A DNA stretch of 64,000 nucleotides from Marinobacter sp. LV10R510-11A. Lineage in GTDB: Bacteria; Pseudomonadota; Gammaproteobacteria; Pseudomonadales; Oleiphilaceae. Location: the NCBI RefSeq assembly GCF_900215155.1, contig NZ_LT907980.1, forward strand, positions 248,001 to 312,000, in the 5' to 3' direction. This document shows positions 26,901 through 34,978 of the stretch, piece after piece. Within the stretch, counting starts at the first letter, position 1; each line of letters opens with the position of its first letter. The notes under the pieces were generated by a model. The model was not told the origin of the DNA. It did no database searches and worked only from the letters and a program-made list of their open reading frames with translations. The translations under genes and the position numbers were made by a program.

Positions 26901-28297
26901 CATCAACCATGCTTTCCAAGAAGCGAGTGTTATGGGAGCCACTAAGAGCTGATTCTAGTCGTAATCTGGCTCTCTACATTTGGAGCAGAGCAGACCAGTC
27001 CGCTCCTGAATTTAAATATCAGTTATGTGATTGGTTCTCAGAAGAGGTCTTCCGTAGACCTCAGTTAGCTCTTCATTTCAAAAAATTGGTTGAATCGTCG
27101 ATGTCGACAGAAACCGTCGATCTCTCCAGAAATGCGGTTGCCGATGCGAGTGCGTTGATTCGCGACTGGCTCCCCGACCTTAAGCTTGATGCGCTCGTCA
27201 GCGAACTTTCTGCAATCACAGGTATTGAGTTCAGCAAAACCAATTGGCGCGATCAAAACTTGTTGAAGGGGCTTCAAGTATCTTTTGATCAAATCACTCA
27301 TCAATTACCCGATGAATTGAAAGGTTATCTGGGCCCCTTAGATCCAAAGTTCACCAATCAATCGCGATTGCTCGAGTTCGTAGAGCAGCACAAATCGCAG
27401 CTTGCAGCGACTGAGAAATTTGGTGATTACGATGACGATGACTGGATTACGTTGCTTCAGGAAGACAGTGTTAGGCTTAGCTATAATTTTGAGCCTTTCC
27501 AGTGGGTCTTGGATGCCTTGTCTCTGACTGAGGAGCAGTTCAACAGCTTAAAGGGCCGGTTAAATGGAGAGCTAAGAAAGGCGGAGCGGGAAGCCGAGCG
27601 AATGGGTTTGCATATCCCCAGGGGTGCTGTTTCTGATTTGAAGGCTCCGCTGATCAAGTGGTCGCCTCAGATTCCTCGCTCGCCTGGACGGATATTTGAG
27701 GCCATGTCAGAGGAAGATCGAATTAAAGACCAGGTGAATAGATCTAAGAGTGGGCGCCTCGCGGAAAAGCTAACTGTGTTCCCTGCAGCAAGGCGTGCAG
27801 CAGCCCTAGAAGTAGAAGAACAGCAAGAGCTCTTGGGCCTAGTACGTGGTGAATATGCTCGAATTACGCAAGAATACCCTAGAGCAATCGGTGAACTTTT
27901 GAAGTTGCCGGAGGCTCCCTGCACCGAAGCAACGTGGTATGAAGCCCTACACCTCGCCAGTCGCTGGGATGGACTAGGTTACGACTATCTAGATTTTGAG
28001 CACAATGATGATGGGTTTCGATTGCTGCTGGTAGAAGTGAAGTCATCTCGCCGCAATGATCCAAGCATCTACCTGTCTGAAAATGAAAGGCTCTGCGTTT
28101 TAAAATACACGGGTAGCCAGTTTAAGGCAGCATATCCGAACGCAACTTGGACAATGATATTGCTGACCGCTGAAAAGATGATAGATGTGACGCAGTCTGT
28201 CGTTCAAGTAATAGGTGAGCATGCGGGCGCTTACGAGGAAGTTCCATCGGTGATGGCTGCTGACGGCTGGATAATTCGGACCTCAAATCTCTATTAA
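23963..28297 (+). CDS. Hsp90-type ATPase with C-terminal DUF3883-like domain (candidate DruH position)
   Basis: The 1444-residue protein begins with a GHKL/Hsp90-like (sacsin-type) ATPase: YELLQNAVDRA (near residue 44, Asn for Mg/ATP), VANDGQPF (near 72) and GNKGVGFKSVW (near 110). The long middle (residues about 300-1290) has no motif I recognise. The C-terminal 120 residues match the DUF3883 pattern, GYDYLDF...LLLVEVKSS, which contains the D...ExK arrangement of PD-(D/E)xK nucleases. Large HATPase-DUF3883 proteins occur in many defence islands. It closes the same-strand block from zorA. Whether it equals DruH of Druantia III cannot be decided by eye. Confidence 0.7.
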   Translation: MSIKSIVEEMIREKCKLYQEHPDTVAGHIAHERAVTNDYRGRVLYELLQNAVDRAETTIWIVVDPDSRSLTVANDGQPFEAHPRRGEPRSDLAALCSIDTSNKKPGESIGNKGVGFKSVWEFCSAVSIRTRGETDIGSWGIRLRRPFTPGHLDRWEDSHSADLILDALETPGIEKQFRRLAPSFYFPEFTSNPLWKEEGAVTAIELEDIEHKDFERLVSGPLKELKAASLEFVCDVRADKTPLNLIIKSGSGNVSKPLFTASDAWIRVEVDTSNLADELTNARDSLGFELKRLSKLVLGFQLPKEGEEFAAGKFHGYLPTEVDTGSPLHIQGDFYLSESRKHIDFQNNRYNELLLELAVDALFSSIIENSNVARLPYVFQLLRGSGPLAKAISKRLIGNGQLLSQLIGAAVSSAGERRKSYFDELYQLIAAYIPPKADYSHSKTYYRDSLDPYLVSFAKDDLKIVPTSLNDEGTEEDPLVTSACSLPRPKRDGSIAGLFCRGRASTGLKGDPIDLPGIAVTEWRFPGDAKLAETLREGGVWSEYEAISVLRAIVRGLRYETCEDLKLRFLRAARDIYSPRKEEGSSGHTNWRFLARDDAFPSQRLLIPVLPSGSWAQVRESFLAPDLSAYLDLQRVSQIDDAVCEQILGSDYLRILRHWGVWDVVPLVSSKDTGGKWQVPIKDGTLLSGNSALKLLSISYSVWMSSDLQRDEVKKALKDLADLPWLKVASGSRGLVSPSMAYFGLVQGDVLGFPVLESDALGVSEKHFLENLGVRSVEQTVDLKKLVRTLEDIAVNCSHAQNISGSIRSVYRQIIKQVNKLLINSEQPPAPSMLNRIPLLYEENISRKRGMAGPADAVWYVSEALRNTRGKISSAAHYWWLANGDLGTLASRLDRVHSLSLRSPISTASEFLESEDMRHLLETEYLPYFLALACYGDLPGLVEVQESTIQKRWQTLVVLRGEHAQQDERIGTNQVEVQSTSTMLSKKRVLWEPLRADSSRNLALYIWSRADQSAPEFKYQLCDWFSEEVFRRPQLALHFKKLVESSMSTETVDLSRNAVADASALIRDWLPDLKLDALVSELSAITGIEFSKTNWRDQNLLKGLQVSFDQITHQLPDELKGYLGPLDPKFTNQSRLLEFVEQHKSQLAATEKFGDYDDDDWITLLQEDSVRLSYNFEPFQWVLDALSLTEEQFNSLKGRLNGELRKAEREAERMGLHIPRGAVSDLKAPLIKWSPQIPRSPGRIFEAMSEEDRIKDQVNRSKSGRLAEKLTVFPAARRAAALEVEEQQELLGLVRGEYARITQEYPRAIGELLKLPEAPCTEATWYEALHLASRWDGLGYDYLDFEHNDDGFRLLLVEVKSSRRNDPSIYLSENERLCVLKYTGSQFKAAYPNATWTMILLTAEKMIDVTQSVVQVIGEHAGAYEEVPSVMAADGWIIRTSNLY

Positions 28298-28486
28298 TGG
28301 GCGTGTGACTCTGAGCGGTTTTTGTATCCGGGTCTAAGTGTTTCGGTTGTTCAGTGCCTAATTTTTGTACAGGCCGCCGCCTGCTAAAAATAAGTGGATG
28401 CAGGCTTTTCTGAATAACTGCCGAAGCTGACTAGCTGTTACATTAGCAGGAGCACTGATTATTCATGCTGCTGAGGAGAGCGAAGT

Positions 28487-28735
28487 ATGTCCATTGAGCG
28501 ATTTACTGAACAGGAACTGCTGGAAGGACTCGATGCAAAAACCTCACACTCGGATGAGCTTGCAGAACTCCTGTCGCAGGAGCTTACGCCTCTGGAACGA
28601 CTCAAAGGGTCAGTCAAACGCTATGACAGGCCAACCGATCCCGTTTGGGACGAGTACTTTGAGTCCGGCGAAGGCGCTTCAGACGATTTTATGGAAAATA
28701 GAGATCAACCATCACCGGATCCGGACAAAGGATAG
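28487..28735 (+). CDS. 82-residue acidic protein, first gene of a repeated pair (copy 1)
   Basis: The ATG is preceded by GAGGAG. The acidic 82-residue protein has a motif ELLEGLDAK...DELAELL and a C-terminal KRYDRPTDPVW; I do not recognise the family, but its size, charge and 4-bp-spaced partner (starting 28739) fit an antitoxin of a TA pair. A full-length homologue is at 46760-47008 and a C-terminal remnant at 37046-37122, so this pair has been copied at least three times in the region. Confidence 0.6.
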   Translation: MSIERFTEQELLEGLDAKTSHSDELAELLSQELTPLERLKGSVKRYDRPTDPVWDEYFESGEGASDDFMENRDQPSPDPDKG

Positions 28736-28738
28736 GTA

Positions 28739-29161
28739 ATGGCCACTCCCTACATCACAAGTGTCACTGCTCTGTGCCTCATCCATCCGGGGCGTCGGTT
28801 CAAGCCGTTTTGGCATCCTGTCGGATCACCGGATAAATGGCACATTGCGGGCCAGAATTACCCGGATACCTCTTCCTTTTTTGGGGGTCAAGAGCTGGTT
28901 GATGTGTCCGAAATCCTGGCTAAATGGGACGTTGAGACGCCTTTGTGTATCAGTGCCAGCTACGAGCGAGCCGTTTTCGATTTTCTGCACAACCACATTG
29001 AACTGAACAATCAAGTGGTGCCAAACGTGCAGCCGTCGGATATTAATGACGTTGTGGACTTCGGTCGCGTCCTGGGTTGGGTATCAGACTGGGAGAAATC
29101 TGGCCGACTGAGGCGAGGGCCTGCCATGCGAGCCTGGCTAGAAACCGAAGACTTTAGGTAA
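28739..29161 (+). CDS. 140-residue protein, partner of the repeated pair (copy 1)
   Basis: This is the only intact copy of the second gene in the repeated pair. The 140-residue product contains IHPGRRFKPFWHP near the start and ends with RAWLETEDF. No nuclease or toxin motif is obvious. The copies near 47.0 kb and 37.1 kb have suffered deletions, which fits a gene that is dispensable or costly when separated from its partner. A TA toxin role is inference from organisation only. Confidence 0.55.
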   Translation: MATPYITSVTALCLIHPGRRFKPFWHPVGSPDKWHIAGQNYPDTSSFFGGQELVDVSEILAKWDVETPLCISASYERAVFDFLHNHIELNNQVVPNVQPSDINDVVDFGRVLGWVSDWEKSGRLRRGPAMRAWLETEDFR

Positions 29162-29212
29162 GAACTACAGAAATGAACTTCCAATCAACTACCAGAATTT
29201 CTATTGTGGGGT

Positions 29213-29300
29213 CTTAATAAAATCGGTAACTAAACATCTCTACAGGCCGCATTCTGTTGCCTCAAAGCTCAGAACAATAAAAATAAAGTCGGTAACTAAT
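29213..29300 (-). repeat. About 88-bp repeat element with paired 16-bp motifs (copy A)
   Basis: On the minus strand two copies of GTTACCRAYTTTATTA-like motif occur 67 bp apart (29215-29230 and 29282-29297). A second element at 42802-42887 on the plus strand has the same motifs at the same 67-bp spacing, with a partly similar interior. A single further motif lies at 29972. The inner motif and the 29972 copy bracket the ParE module in inverted orientation. Role unknown; could be a recombination or cassette-boundary site. Confidence 0.6.
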
Positions 29301-29576
29301 TTATGGCCACTGCCTGGCCGCGTGCAGGACACGCAACACGCGCACCAGATCTCCGGCTAGGTCATAGACCAGGATATAGTTTTCATGCGCAACCAGCTCA
29401 CGTGTGTCAGTTAAACGACCGGGCCTACCAAGGTTCGGGTGATCGACCAAGCGCGAAGCCTTCTCCGACAACAACTCATCGAGCGTTAAGGCGACGGCGG
29501 GATTGTCGGCCTCAATGTAATCATAAATATCATCGCGGTCTTTTATCGCCTCTGGCGTCCAGAATAATTCCATCAT
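29301..29576 (-). CDS. parE: ParE/RelE-family toxin
   Basis: The 91-residue protein has the ParE/RelE fold pattern: Trp-Thr-Pro-Glu-Ala near the start, DDIYDYIEADNP, an HPNLGRPGR loop with a following TRELV and a final VLRVLHAARQWP. Members either block gyrase (ParE) or cut ribosome-bound mRNA (RelE); sequence looks more like ParE. It overlaps its antitoxin gene by 4 bp, antitoxin first. The toxin seems intact. Confidence 0.85.
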   Translation of the reverse strand: MMELFWTPEAIKDRDDIYDYIEADNPAVALTLDELLSEKASRLVDHPNLGRPGRLTDTRELVAHENYILVYDLAGDLVRVLRVLHAARQWP

Positions 29577-29866
29577 TTAGATGCTTCAAGCCGACGGCGC
29601 GTTGCAGTTCGCCTGGCTGCAAACTTGGCTTCTACCTCGGCGGCGGGAACCAAATTGCCGGTATTGGCTGAATCCAAGCCGACTTGCACTTGGCGACGAA
29701 ACCAAACGTCATGTGCGGCGGCTTCTTCTTGCTGCCGCACAAAATCACGCATAAAGTCGCGCAGGAGTTGGGCTCCGGTACGGTCGCGGGATTTGGCCGC
29801 AATGGAAAACTCTGATTTTAGACCTTCGTCTACTCGGAAGGTGAAGGTTGCTGTTGCTTCATTCAT
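29573..29866 (-). CDS. Antitoxin of the ParE module (RHH type)
   Basis: The 97-residue protein starts with a beta strand and helix pattern (TATFTFRVDEGLKSEF, then AQLLRDFMRDFV) typical of ribbon-helix-helix DNA-binding antitoxins, followed by a charged toxin-binding tail. It is first in the operon and probably represses it. The pair is bracketed by inverted copies of the 16-bp motif near 29290 and 29980. Confidence 0.8.
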   Translation of the reverse strand: MNEATATFTFRVDEGLKSEFSIAAKSRDRTGAQLLRDFMRDFVRQQEEAAAHDVWFRRQVQVGLDSANTGNLVPAAEVEAKFAARRTATRRRLEASK

Positions 29867-29971
29867 AGCTTATCCCTCGTGTGTTACAAGAAAAGTACAT
29901 AGTAACACTCGAAGGGCGGCGCTTAAAGCTGCACTTGCGGCATTCATCCTTCGCGTTTCCCAGTGGAACGA

Positions 29972-29987
29972 GTTACCAACTTGATTA
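29972..29987 (+). repeat. Single copy of the 16-bp motif
   Basis: GTTACCAACTTGATTA differs by one base from the motif copies at 42803 and 42870. It lies 106 bp upstream of the ParE antitoxin start and in inverted orientation to the copies at 29215 and 29282. Confidence 0.55.
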
Positions 29988-30081
29988 CCTTGTTACGGAC
30001 TTCATTATGATCCTACATCTATCTCGCCGATGGGAGTTTTCACATTCCGTTAGGGTTGATGGTTTGGATGAAGGCGAATAT

Positions 30082-30300
30082 TTAAAGCTTGTCCAGATCG
30101 ACCCGAATGTTTAGCTCTGCACTTCGCTCCTTCACCAAGGCTGTCAGCTCTTGGTTTTCCAGGCCAATGTGTTTCATCTGACCCAGAGCGGTTTTGAGCA
30201 TAAATTTGCAGAACAGTGCTAAGCGCTCCTGGCTCAAGGGGCCACGGCCATCACTGGCACCCTGCCTCGGATAGTCTGCTTGTGCCAGGGCCGCCTTGCT
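30082..30300 (-). pseudogene. C-terminal Fic fragment
   Basis: On the minus strand about 70 residues beginning AALAQADYPRQGASDG correspond to the C-terminal part of the Fic protein at 47149-48171 (same residues near its 250-310 region); the last 20 residues differ. The conserved Fic catalytic motif is absent, so this is a remnant. It is joined, out of frame, to the end of the HigA-like gene, which shows a past recombination. Confidence 0.75.
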
Positions 30301-30562
30301 CCGCTTTGCTGATCTGGGCTCGGCGAAGCTCATATTCTGTTTGCAGATTCAGCCAAAAGCGATCACTGGTGCCGAAGTAGCGCGCAAGCCGAAGCGCTGT
30401 ATCCGCAGTAATACCTCGGTTTTCTCGGACAATTTCATTCATGCGAGTTGCCGGAACATGCAGCGCCATGGAGAGTACATTGACGCTCATTTCCAGCGGA
30501 CTCAAATACTCTTCTCGAAGAATCTCCCCCGGATGAATAGGGCGCATACCATTACGAGTCAT
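30251..30562 (-). CDS. HigA-like antitoxin with replaced C-terminus
   Basis: The 103-residue product has the HigA/VapI signature: GMRPIHPGEILREEYL, then an HTH with VPATRMNEIVRENRGITA and LARYFGTSDRFWLN. After about residue 85 the normal sequence is lost and the frame runs through Fic-derived DNA (in another frame) to a stop. The usual upstream HigB toxin gene is missing: only 150 bp remain before the IS3-like element at 30717, which may have removed it. It may still bind DNA. Confidence 0.75.
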   Translation of the reverse strand: MTRNGMRPIHPGEILREEYLSPLEMSVNVLSMALHVPATRMNEIVRENRGITADTALRLARYFGTSDRFWLNLQTEYELRRAQISKAEQGGPGTSRLSEAGCQ

Positions 30563-30784
30563 TGTGTATTCTCCTTAGTGATAATCAGCAATTGGCTGCG
30601 CAAGAAGGTCGGAAAATTAACGAACTGGTCAATCAATGGATAAATGAGTAAATCCATAAACGTTTTTCTTCCCTATTACTCGGGCAACTCCTTATACGTA
30701 ATGTACCTGCCCTGTGTGCCAACCTAAGCATGAACCAACTGATTTTGAGTTAACATAGAAATCAGGGTGCTTTAGGAGACCGTT

Positions 30785-31177
30785 ATGCCAAAGCCGATGA
30801 CACAAATTCTACCTAATCCCAAGCTGGAAAAGCGGGGGCGTCGCTCATTCACTGTAGAGTATAAGTTGTCTGTCCTACAGCAAGCCGATGCCTGCCAGCA
30901 TGGGGAGCTAGGCCCTCTGTTAAGGCGTGAGAAGCTTTATTCAAACCAGCTTGCCCAGTGGCGCCGAGAGTTCGCTGAACAAGGCGTTGCGGGTTTGAAC
31001 AAGTCTCAGCCAGGACCTGCGGCCTCCAAAACGGCTGAGCAAAAACGCATTGAGCAGCTCGAAAAAGAACTTGGACGTTTGCGCCGTCAGCTTGACGTTA
31101 AAGACAGCTGTATCTCACTCCAAAAAAAAGCCTTGGCACTCATCGAAGCTTTCGATCAAGAGAACTCGCAGTCGTGA
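30785..31177 (+). CDS. IS3-type transposase OrfA
   Basis: The 130-residue protein contains an HTH (RSFTVEYKLSVLQQAD and SNQLAQWRREF) and a C-terminal leucine-zipper-like coiled coil (IEQLEKELGRLRRQL). It overlaps the orfB start by 4 bp (ATGA). The sequence differs from the OrfA at 4218, so this is a different IS3-type element. Confidence 0.85.
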   Translation: MPKPMTQILPNPKLEKRGRRSFTVEYKLSVLQQADACQHGELGPLLRREKLYSNQLAQWRREFAEQGVAGLNKSQPGPAASKTAEQKRIEQLEKELGRLRRQLDVKDSCISLQKKALALIEAFDQENSQS

Positions 31178-32018
31178 TGATGGCAGCGTCATTACCCAAC
31201 GGCCTTACAGAACGATTGGCCTGCAAGGTCTTGAACCTTTGTCGCAATACTGTTCGGTCAGTGCGTCAGAGATTGAGCTTCACCGGCCCTCAGGAACCCC
31301 CTTTGCGCTGCAGAAAAGACGCCAGGCAACCCAAGGCCTTGGACGCGAAAGAACAGCAGCAGGTACTCGATGTGTTGAACAGCGAAAGCCACTGCAATCA
31401 GCCACCCATACAGGTCTATCACAACCTGCTTCAACAAGGCCGATACCTGTGTTCGGTAAGCACCATGCATCGCTTGCTACGTAAACAAAACCTGCAGGGC
31501 GAACGACGCGCTCAGCGCGCACCACAATCGAATCCGATACCGCGCCTATTGGCCACAGAGCCCAATCAGGTCTGGACGTGGGACATTGCCAAACTGCCGA
31601 CGCGTAAGCGCGGTGAGTACTTGTCTCTGTACGTAGTTATGGATTTGTTCAGTCGCTATATTGTCGCCTGGATGCTGTCCCGCAAGGAAAATAGCGCCCT
31701 GTCATCACAACTGATGGACGAAGCCGCGCATCGCTACGACATCGTGCCTGGCCATCTTACGCTGCACCAAGACCGTGGTGCTCCCATGACCGCCCACTGT
31801 TACCTAGACTTGCTCTCCGAGCTGGCCATAACCGCCAGTCATAGCCGGCCCCGCGTGAGCAATGATAACCCAATGAGTGAAGCACAATTTAAAACACTCA
31901 AGTACCAGCCAGACTACCCGCGACGCTTTGATCATTATGACCATGCCATGCGCTGGTGTAACGATTACGTGGAGTGGTACAACCATATGCACCACCACAG
32001 CAGTCTTGAAGGATTTAC
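31174..32018 (+). pseudogene. IS3-type OrfB, N-terminal part (split by IS21)
   Basis: About 281 residues of the catalytic subunit are present, with the DDE residues visible as Asp in VWTWDIAK, Asp in LHQDRG and Glu in NPMSEAQF. The frame is broken at 32018 by the IS21 element; the C-terminal part continues at 34640. The sequence at the join reads Glu-Gly-Phe-Thr-Pro-Ala after precise removal of the insertion and one TTTAC copy. Confidence 0.9.
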
Positions 32019-32241
32019 TGCGTATTCCGGCCCATCATGAACACCCATTCCGGGCGAACGTGAACACCTATTCTGGTTCAACGTGAACAGTTATTCCGGC
32101 TGAAGATGAACACTTTTGGGATATTTTCCGGAATCAGCGTTCACATTTCCGGAATCGGTGTTCACGTTCAACCAGAACCTTTCTTAACGCATTGTTATTC
32201 AACCGCTTGCTACTCTGAGTCCTTTTTTGGGGATCGGAGTC

Positions 32242-33783
32242 ATGCCAGCTAAGAGAATGCCAATGCGCAAAATCAGAGAAGTACTTCGTCTGCGGCTGGA
32301 AGCCGGGCTCTCGATCCGGCAGATCAGCGCCAGCACCAAGACCAGTGTCGGAGCCATCCAGAAGCTCTTGTCTCGGGCCAATGCCTTAGAGATTACCTGG
32401 CCATTGCCAGAGGATGTGGACGATGGCCGCCTGGCGGCCATGTTCTATCCCGGCTCCGATCCCACCTCATCTTCACGCTATCAGGTGCCTGACTGGACGA
32501 CGGTTTACCAGGAACTCAAGCGCAAAGACGTCACCAAGCAGTTGCTGTGGGAGGAGTACACCGCTCGTTACCCCAACCGGTGTTACAGCTACTCTCAATA
32601 CTGTGACCGCTTCCGGCACTGGCAAAAGCAGCAAAAGCGCTCCATGCGCCAGATCCACAAGGCCGGTGAAAAGTGCTTCGTGGATTATTGCGGCCCCACC
32701 GTACCCATCATCAACCCGCAAACCGGCGAAATCCGCACGGCTCAGGTGTTTGTCGCCGTGCTGGGGGCCTCTAATTACACCTACGCGGAAGCCACTTGGA
32801 GCCAGGGATTGCAGGACTGGCTGCTGAGTCACGTGCGCACCTTTGAATTCTTCTGTGGCATTCCGGAGATGGTAATCCCCGATAATCTCCGTAGCGGTGT
32901 CAGCAAAGCCTGTCGATACGATCCGGACCTGAATCCCAGCTACCAGCAACTGGCGGCGCACTATCAGGTCGCGGTGCTACCCGCACGGCCCTACAAGCCC
33001 AAGGATAAATCCAAGGCGGAAGTGGGCGTACAAATCGTTGAGCGCTGGATCCTGGCCCGATTACGTCACCACACCTTCTTCACCTTGGCCGACCTGAACC
33101 AGTGCATCCGGTCCCTGCTGGATGACCTGAACAGCCGGCCGTTCAAACGACTTCCGGGGAACCGGCAGGAAGCCTTCAAGACGCTCGATCAGCCCGCTCT
33201 AAGGGCACTACCCAAACACCCCTATGAGTACGTCGAGATCCGGCGTTGCCGGGTCAACATCGATTACCACATCGAGTTCCAGCAGCATCACTACTCGGTG
33301 CCGCACCAGTATGTGGGCGAACGAGTGGATATCCATGCCAGTGAGCGTCTGGTGCAGATCTACTTCCGGCAACGGCAGATCGCCAGCCATCCTCGCAGTC
33401 ACCAGTTCGGTATCACCACCGAGTCAGGACACATGCCCACCCGCCACCGAAAGCAACAACAGTGGACGCCCGGACGCCTCAAGAACTGGGCACGGGATAT
33501 CGGGCCAGACACCCTGATCTGGGTCAGTGACCGACTGGATGAACGGGAGCATCCGGAGCAGGCCTACCGGGTCTGCCTCGGGTTGCTGAACCTGAGCAAG
33601 GCCTACCCCAGTCCACGGCTGAATGCCAGTTGCCGTATCGCTAATCGGGAGGGCCTGAACCGGCTGAAACACATCAAGGCCATTCTCCAGAGCAACCGCG
33701 ACAAGCTGCCGGAACAACTGCCCTTGCACGCAGAACTGCCCCAGCACCACGAGAACATCCGTGGCCCGAAGAGCTTCCACTAG
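32242..33783 (+). CDS. istA: IS21-family transposase IstA
   Basis: The 513-residue protein has an N-terminal HTH (LEAGLSIRQISASTKTSVG) and a DDE integrase core (Asp in CFVDYCGP, Asp in IPDNLRSG, Glu in SKAEVGVQI). ATG 32242 is preferred to a TTG five codons upstream because of the GGAGT before it. istB starts 11 bp after the stop. All catalytic residues are present. Confidence 0.9.
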   Translation: MPAKRMPMRKIREVLRLRLEAGLSIRQISASTKTSVGAIQKLLSRANALEITWPLPEDVDDGRLAAMFYPGSDPTSSSRYQVPDWTTVYQELKRKDVTKQLLWEEYTARYPNRCYSYSQYCDRFRHWQKQQKRSMRQIHKAGEKCFVDYCGPTVPIINPQTGEIRTAQVFVAVLGASNYTYAEATWSQGLQDWLLSHVRTFEFFCGIPEMVIPDNLRSGVSKACRYDPDLNPSYQQLAAHYQVAVLPARPYKPKDKSKAEVGVQIVERWILARLRHHTFFTLADLNQCIRSLLDDLNSRPFKRLPGNRQEAFKTLDQPALRALPKHPYEYVEIRRCRVNIDYHIEFQQHHYSVPHQYVGERVDIHASERLVQIYFRQRQIASHPRSHQFGITTESGHMPTRHRKQQQWTPGRLKNWARDIGPDTLIWVSDRLDEREHPEQAYRVCLGLLNLSKAYPSPRLNASCRIANREGLNRLKHIKAILQSNRDKLPEQLPLHAELPQHHENIRGPKSFH

Positions 33784-33794
33784 GAGACACCACC

Positions 33795-34535
33795 ATGAGC
33801 ACCCTCAAGACTCTGACACGACTGAGAGACCTGAAGCTGGGCGGCATGGCCGCCGCCCTGGAACATCAACAAAACCAGCCAGGCACCTATGACGAGCTAT
33901 CGTTCACCGAACGCCTGGAACTGTTACTCGACCGGGAGTTCCAGACACGGGAGCACCGAAAGCAGGATCGCCTGGTTCGCCAAGCTCGCTTCAAGCTCCG
34001 GGCCTCAGTCCAGGACATCGACTACCAGCACCCGCGCAATCTCAAAAAAGCCCAAGTGGCACAGTTGGCCCAGACCAATTGGCTGGAACGAGGACAGAAC
34101 CTGCTGGTCACCGGCCCCTGCGGGAGCGGCAAAACATACTTGGGCTGTGCCATCGGCCATCAGGCCTGTCTGAACGGTCTCAGTGCTCGGTATTATCGAA
34201 TCTCCCGATTAATGCTGGAACTGACTCAGGCCAAAGCAGATGGTACCTACCAGAAGACCCTGAGCCAGCTGGCCAAAATAAACCTGCTGATCCTGGACGA
34301 CTGGGGGCTGGAAGCCCTGAACCCCGCGCACCGAAACGACCTGATGGAGATCATGGATGATCGGCACGGCACCCACTCAACCCTGATCATCAGCCAACTG
34401 CCCATCGATCAGTGGTATGCCGCGATCGGTGACAACACCCTGGCCGACGCGATCCTGGATCGGCTGATGCATAACGCCCATCGCTGGGCACTAAATGGAG
34501 AATCGATGAGAAAACGACTTCAGGAAATTGACTGA
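33795..34535 (+). CDS. istB: IS21-family helper ATPase IstB
   Basis: The 246-residue AAA+ ATPase has Walker A GPCGSGKTYL (near residue 110), Walker B LLILDDWG and an arginine-containing tail. It is DnaC-like and assembles on target DNA to direct IstA. A GGAG site precedes the ATG at good distance. Confidence 0.92.
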   Translation: MSTLKTLTRLRDLKLGGMAAALEHQQNQPGTYDELSFTERLELLLDREFQTREHRKQDRLVRQARFKLRASVQDIDYQHPRNLKKAQVAQLAQTNWLERGQNLLVTGPCGSGKTYLGCAIGHQACLNGLSARYYRISRLMLELTQAKADGTYQKTLSQLAKINLLILDDWGLEALNPAHRNDLMEIMDDRHGTHSTLIISQLPIDQWYAAIGDNTLADAILDRLMHNAHRWALNGESMRKRLQEID

Positions 34536-34639
34536 ACGTGAACACCCGGGGTACAAACCTCGGTGGGTAATGCGTTAAGAAAAAAGGTGTTCACGTTCAG
34601 CCGGAATGAGTGTTCACGTTCGCCGGAATACGCATTTAC

Positions 34640-34871
34640 GCCAGCACAGGTGTTTACAGGCCAATATGTAGACATTGCCCGAGTGCGTCAAGACGCTCTG
34701 AATGAAGCCTTTGCCATACATCCAGAACGGTTCAGTCGAGGACGACCCCTCGTCAAACTACCGCCACAAGAAGTGGCTATCAACCCAATACCAGACGATG
34801 CCGAACCATCTGTTGCTGAGCAAGGAGTAAACTTCCCGACGCTGCAGAGAGCTATACTGAAAGCAATTTAA
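34640..34871 (+). pseudogene. IS3-type OrfB, C-terminal part
   Basis: The frame continues the split OrfB: Pro-Ala-Gln-Val-Phe-Thr-Gly then about 70 residues ending in an acidic tail and the stop at 34871. It has no start of its own. A start upstream at 34563 within the IS21 end is fortuitous. Confidence 0.85.
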
Positions 34872-34978
34872 TTAGCAACGAGTTGGTTCAAATGAGGTTG
34901 ACACGTTCCGCCTGCGTGTTGCCTTGGGCACACCTTCCGGCGCACAATGGTTTCAAATGAAAATCTAAGGCCTATCAA

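Larger units (their letters stand above)
32019..34634 (+). mobile_element. IS21-family insertion sequence with TTTAC target duplication
   Basis: The ends are TGCGTATTCCGGC (32019) and its inverted copy GCCGGAATACGCA (to 34634), flanked by direct repeats TTTAC (32014-32018 and 34635-34639). The size is 2616 bp. It carries istA and istB. Several extra copies of a GTTCACGTT-type subterminal repeat occur inside both ends (32060-32170 and 34590-34625), as is common in this family, where they bind the transposase. Confidence 0.93.
30717..34903 (+). mobile_element. IS3-family-like element interrupted by an IS21-family element
   Basis: Terminal inverted repeats: TGCCAACCTAAGCATGAACC at 30717-30736 against the complement of the sequence ending at 34903 (TGTCAACCTCATTTGAACC). 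Between them lie orfA (30785-31177) and orfB (from 31174), the latter split by a 2616-bp IS21-type element. Without it the element would be about 1.57 kb. No clear target duplication of the outer element is visible. Its right end lies 76 bp before the first Xre-RES pair. Confidence 0.8.

Noticed and set aside
34563..34871. Independent 102-residue gene
   Set aside because: It is the C-terminal part of the interrupted IS3-type transposase, with a fortuitous start in the IS21 end.
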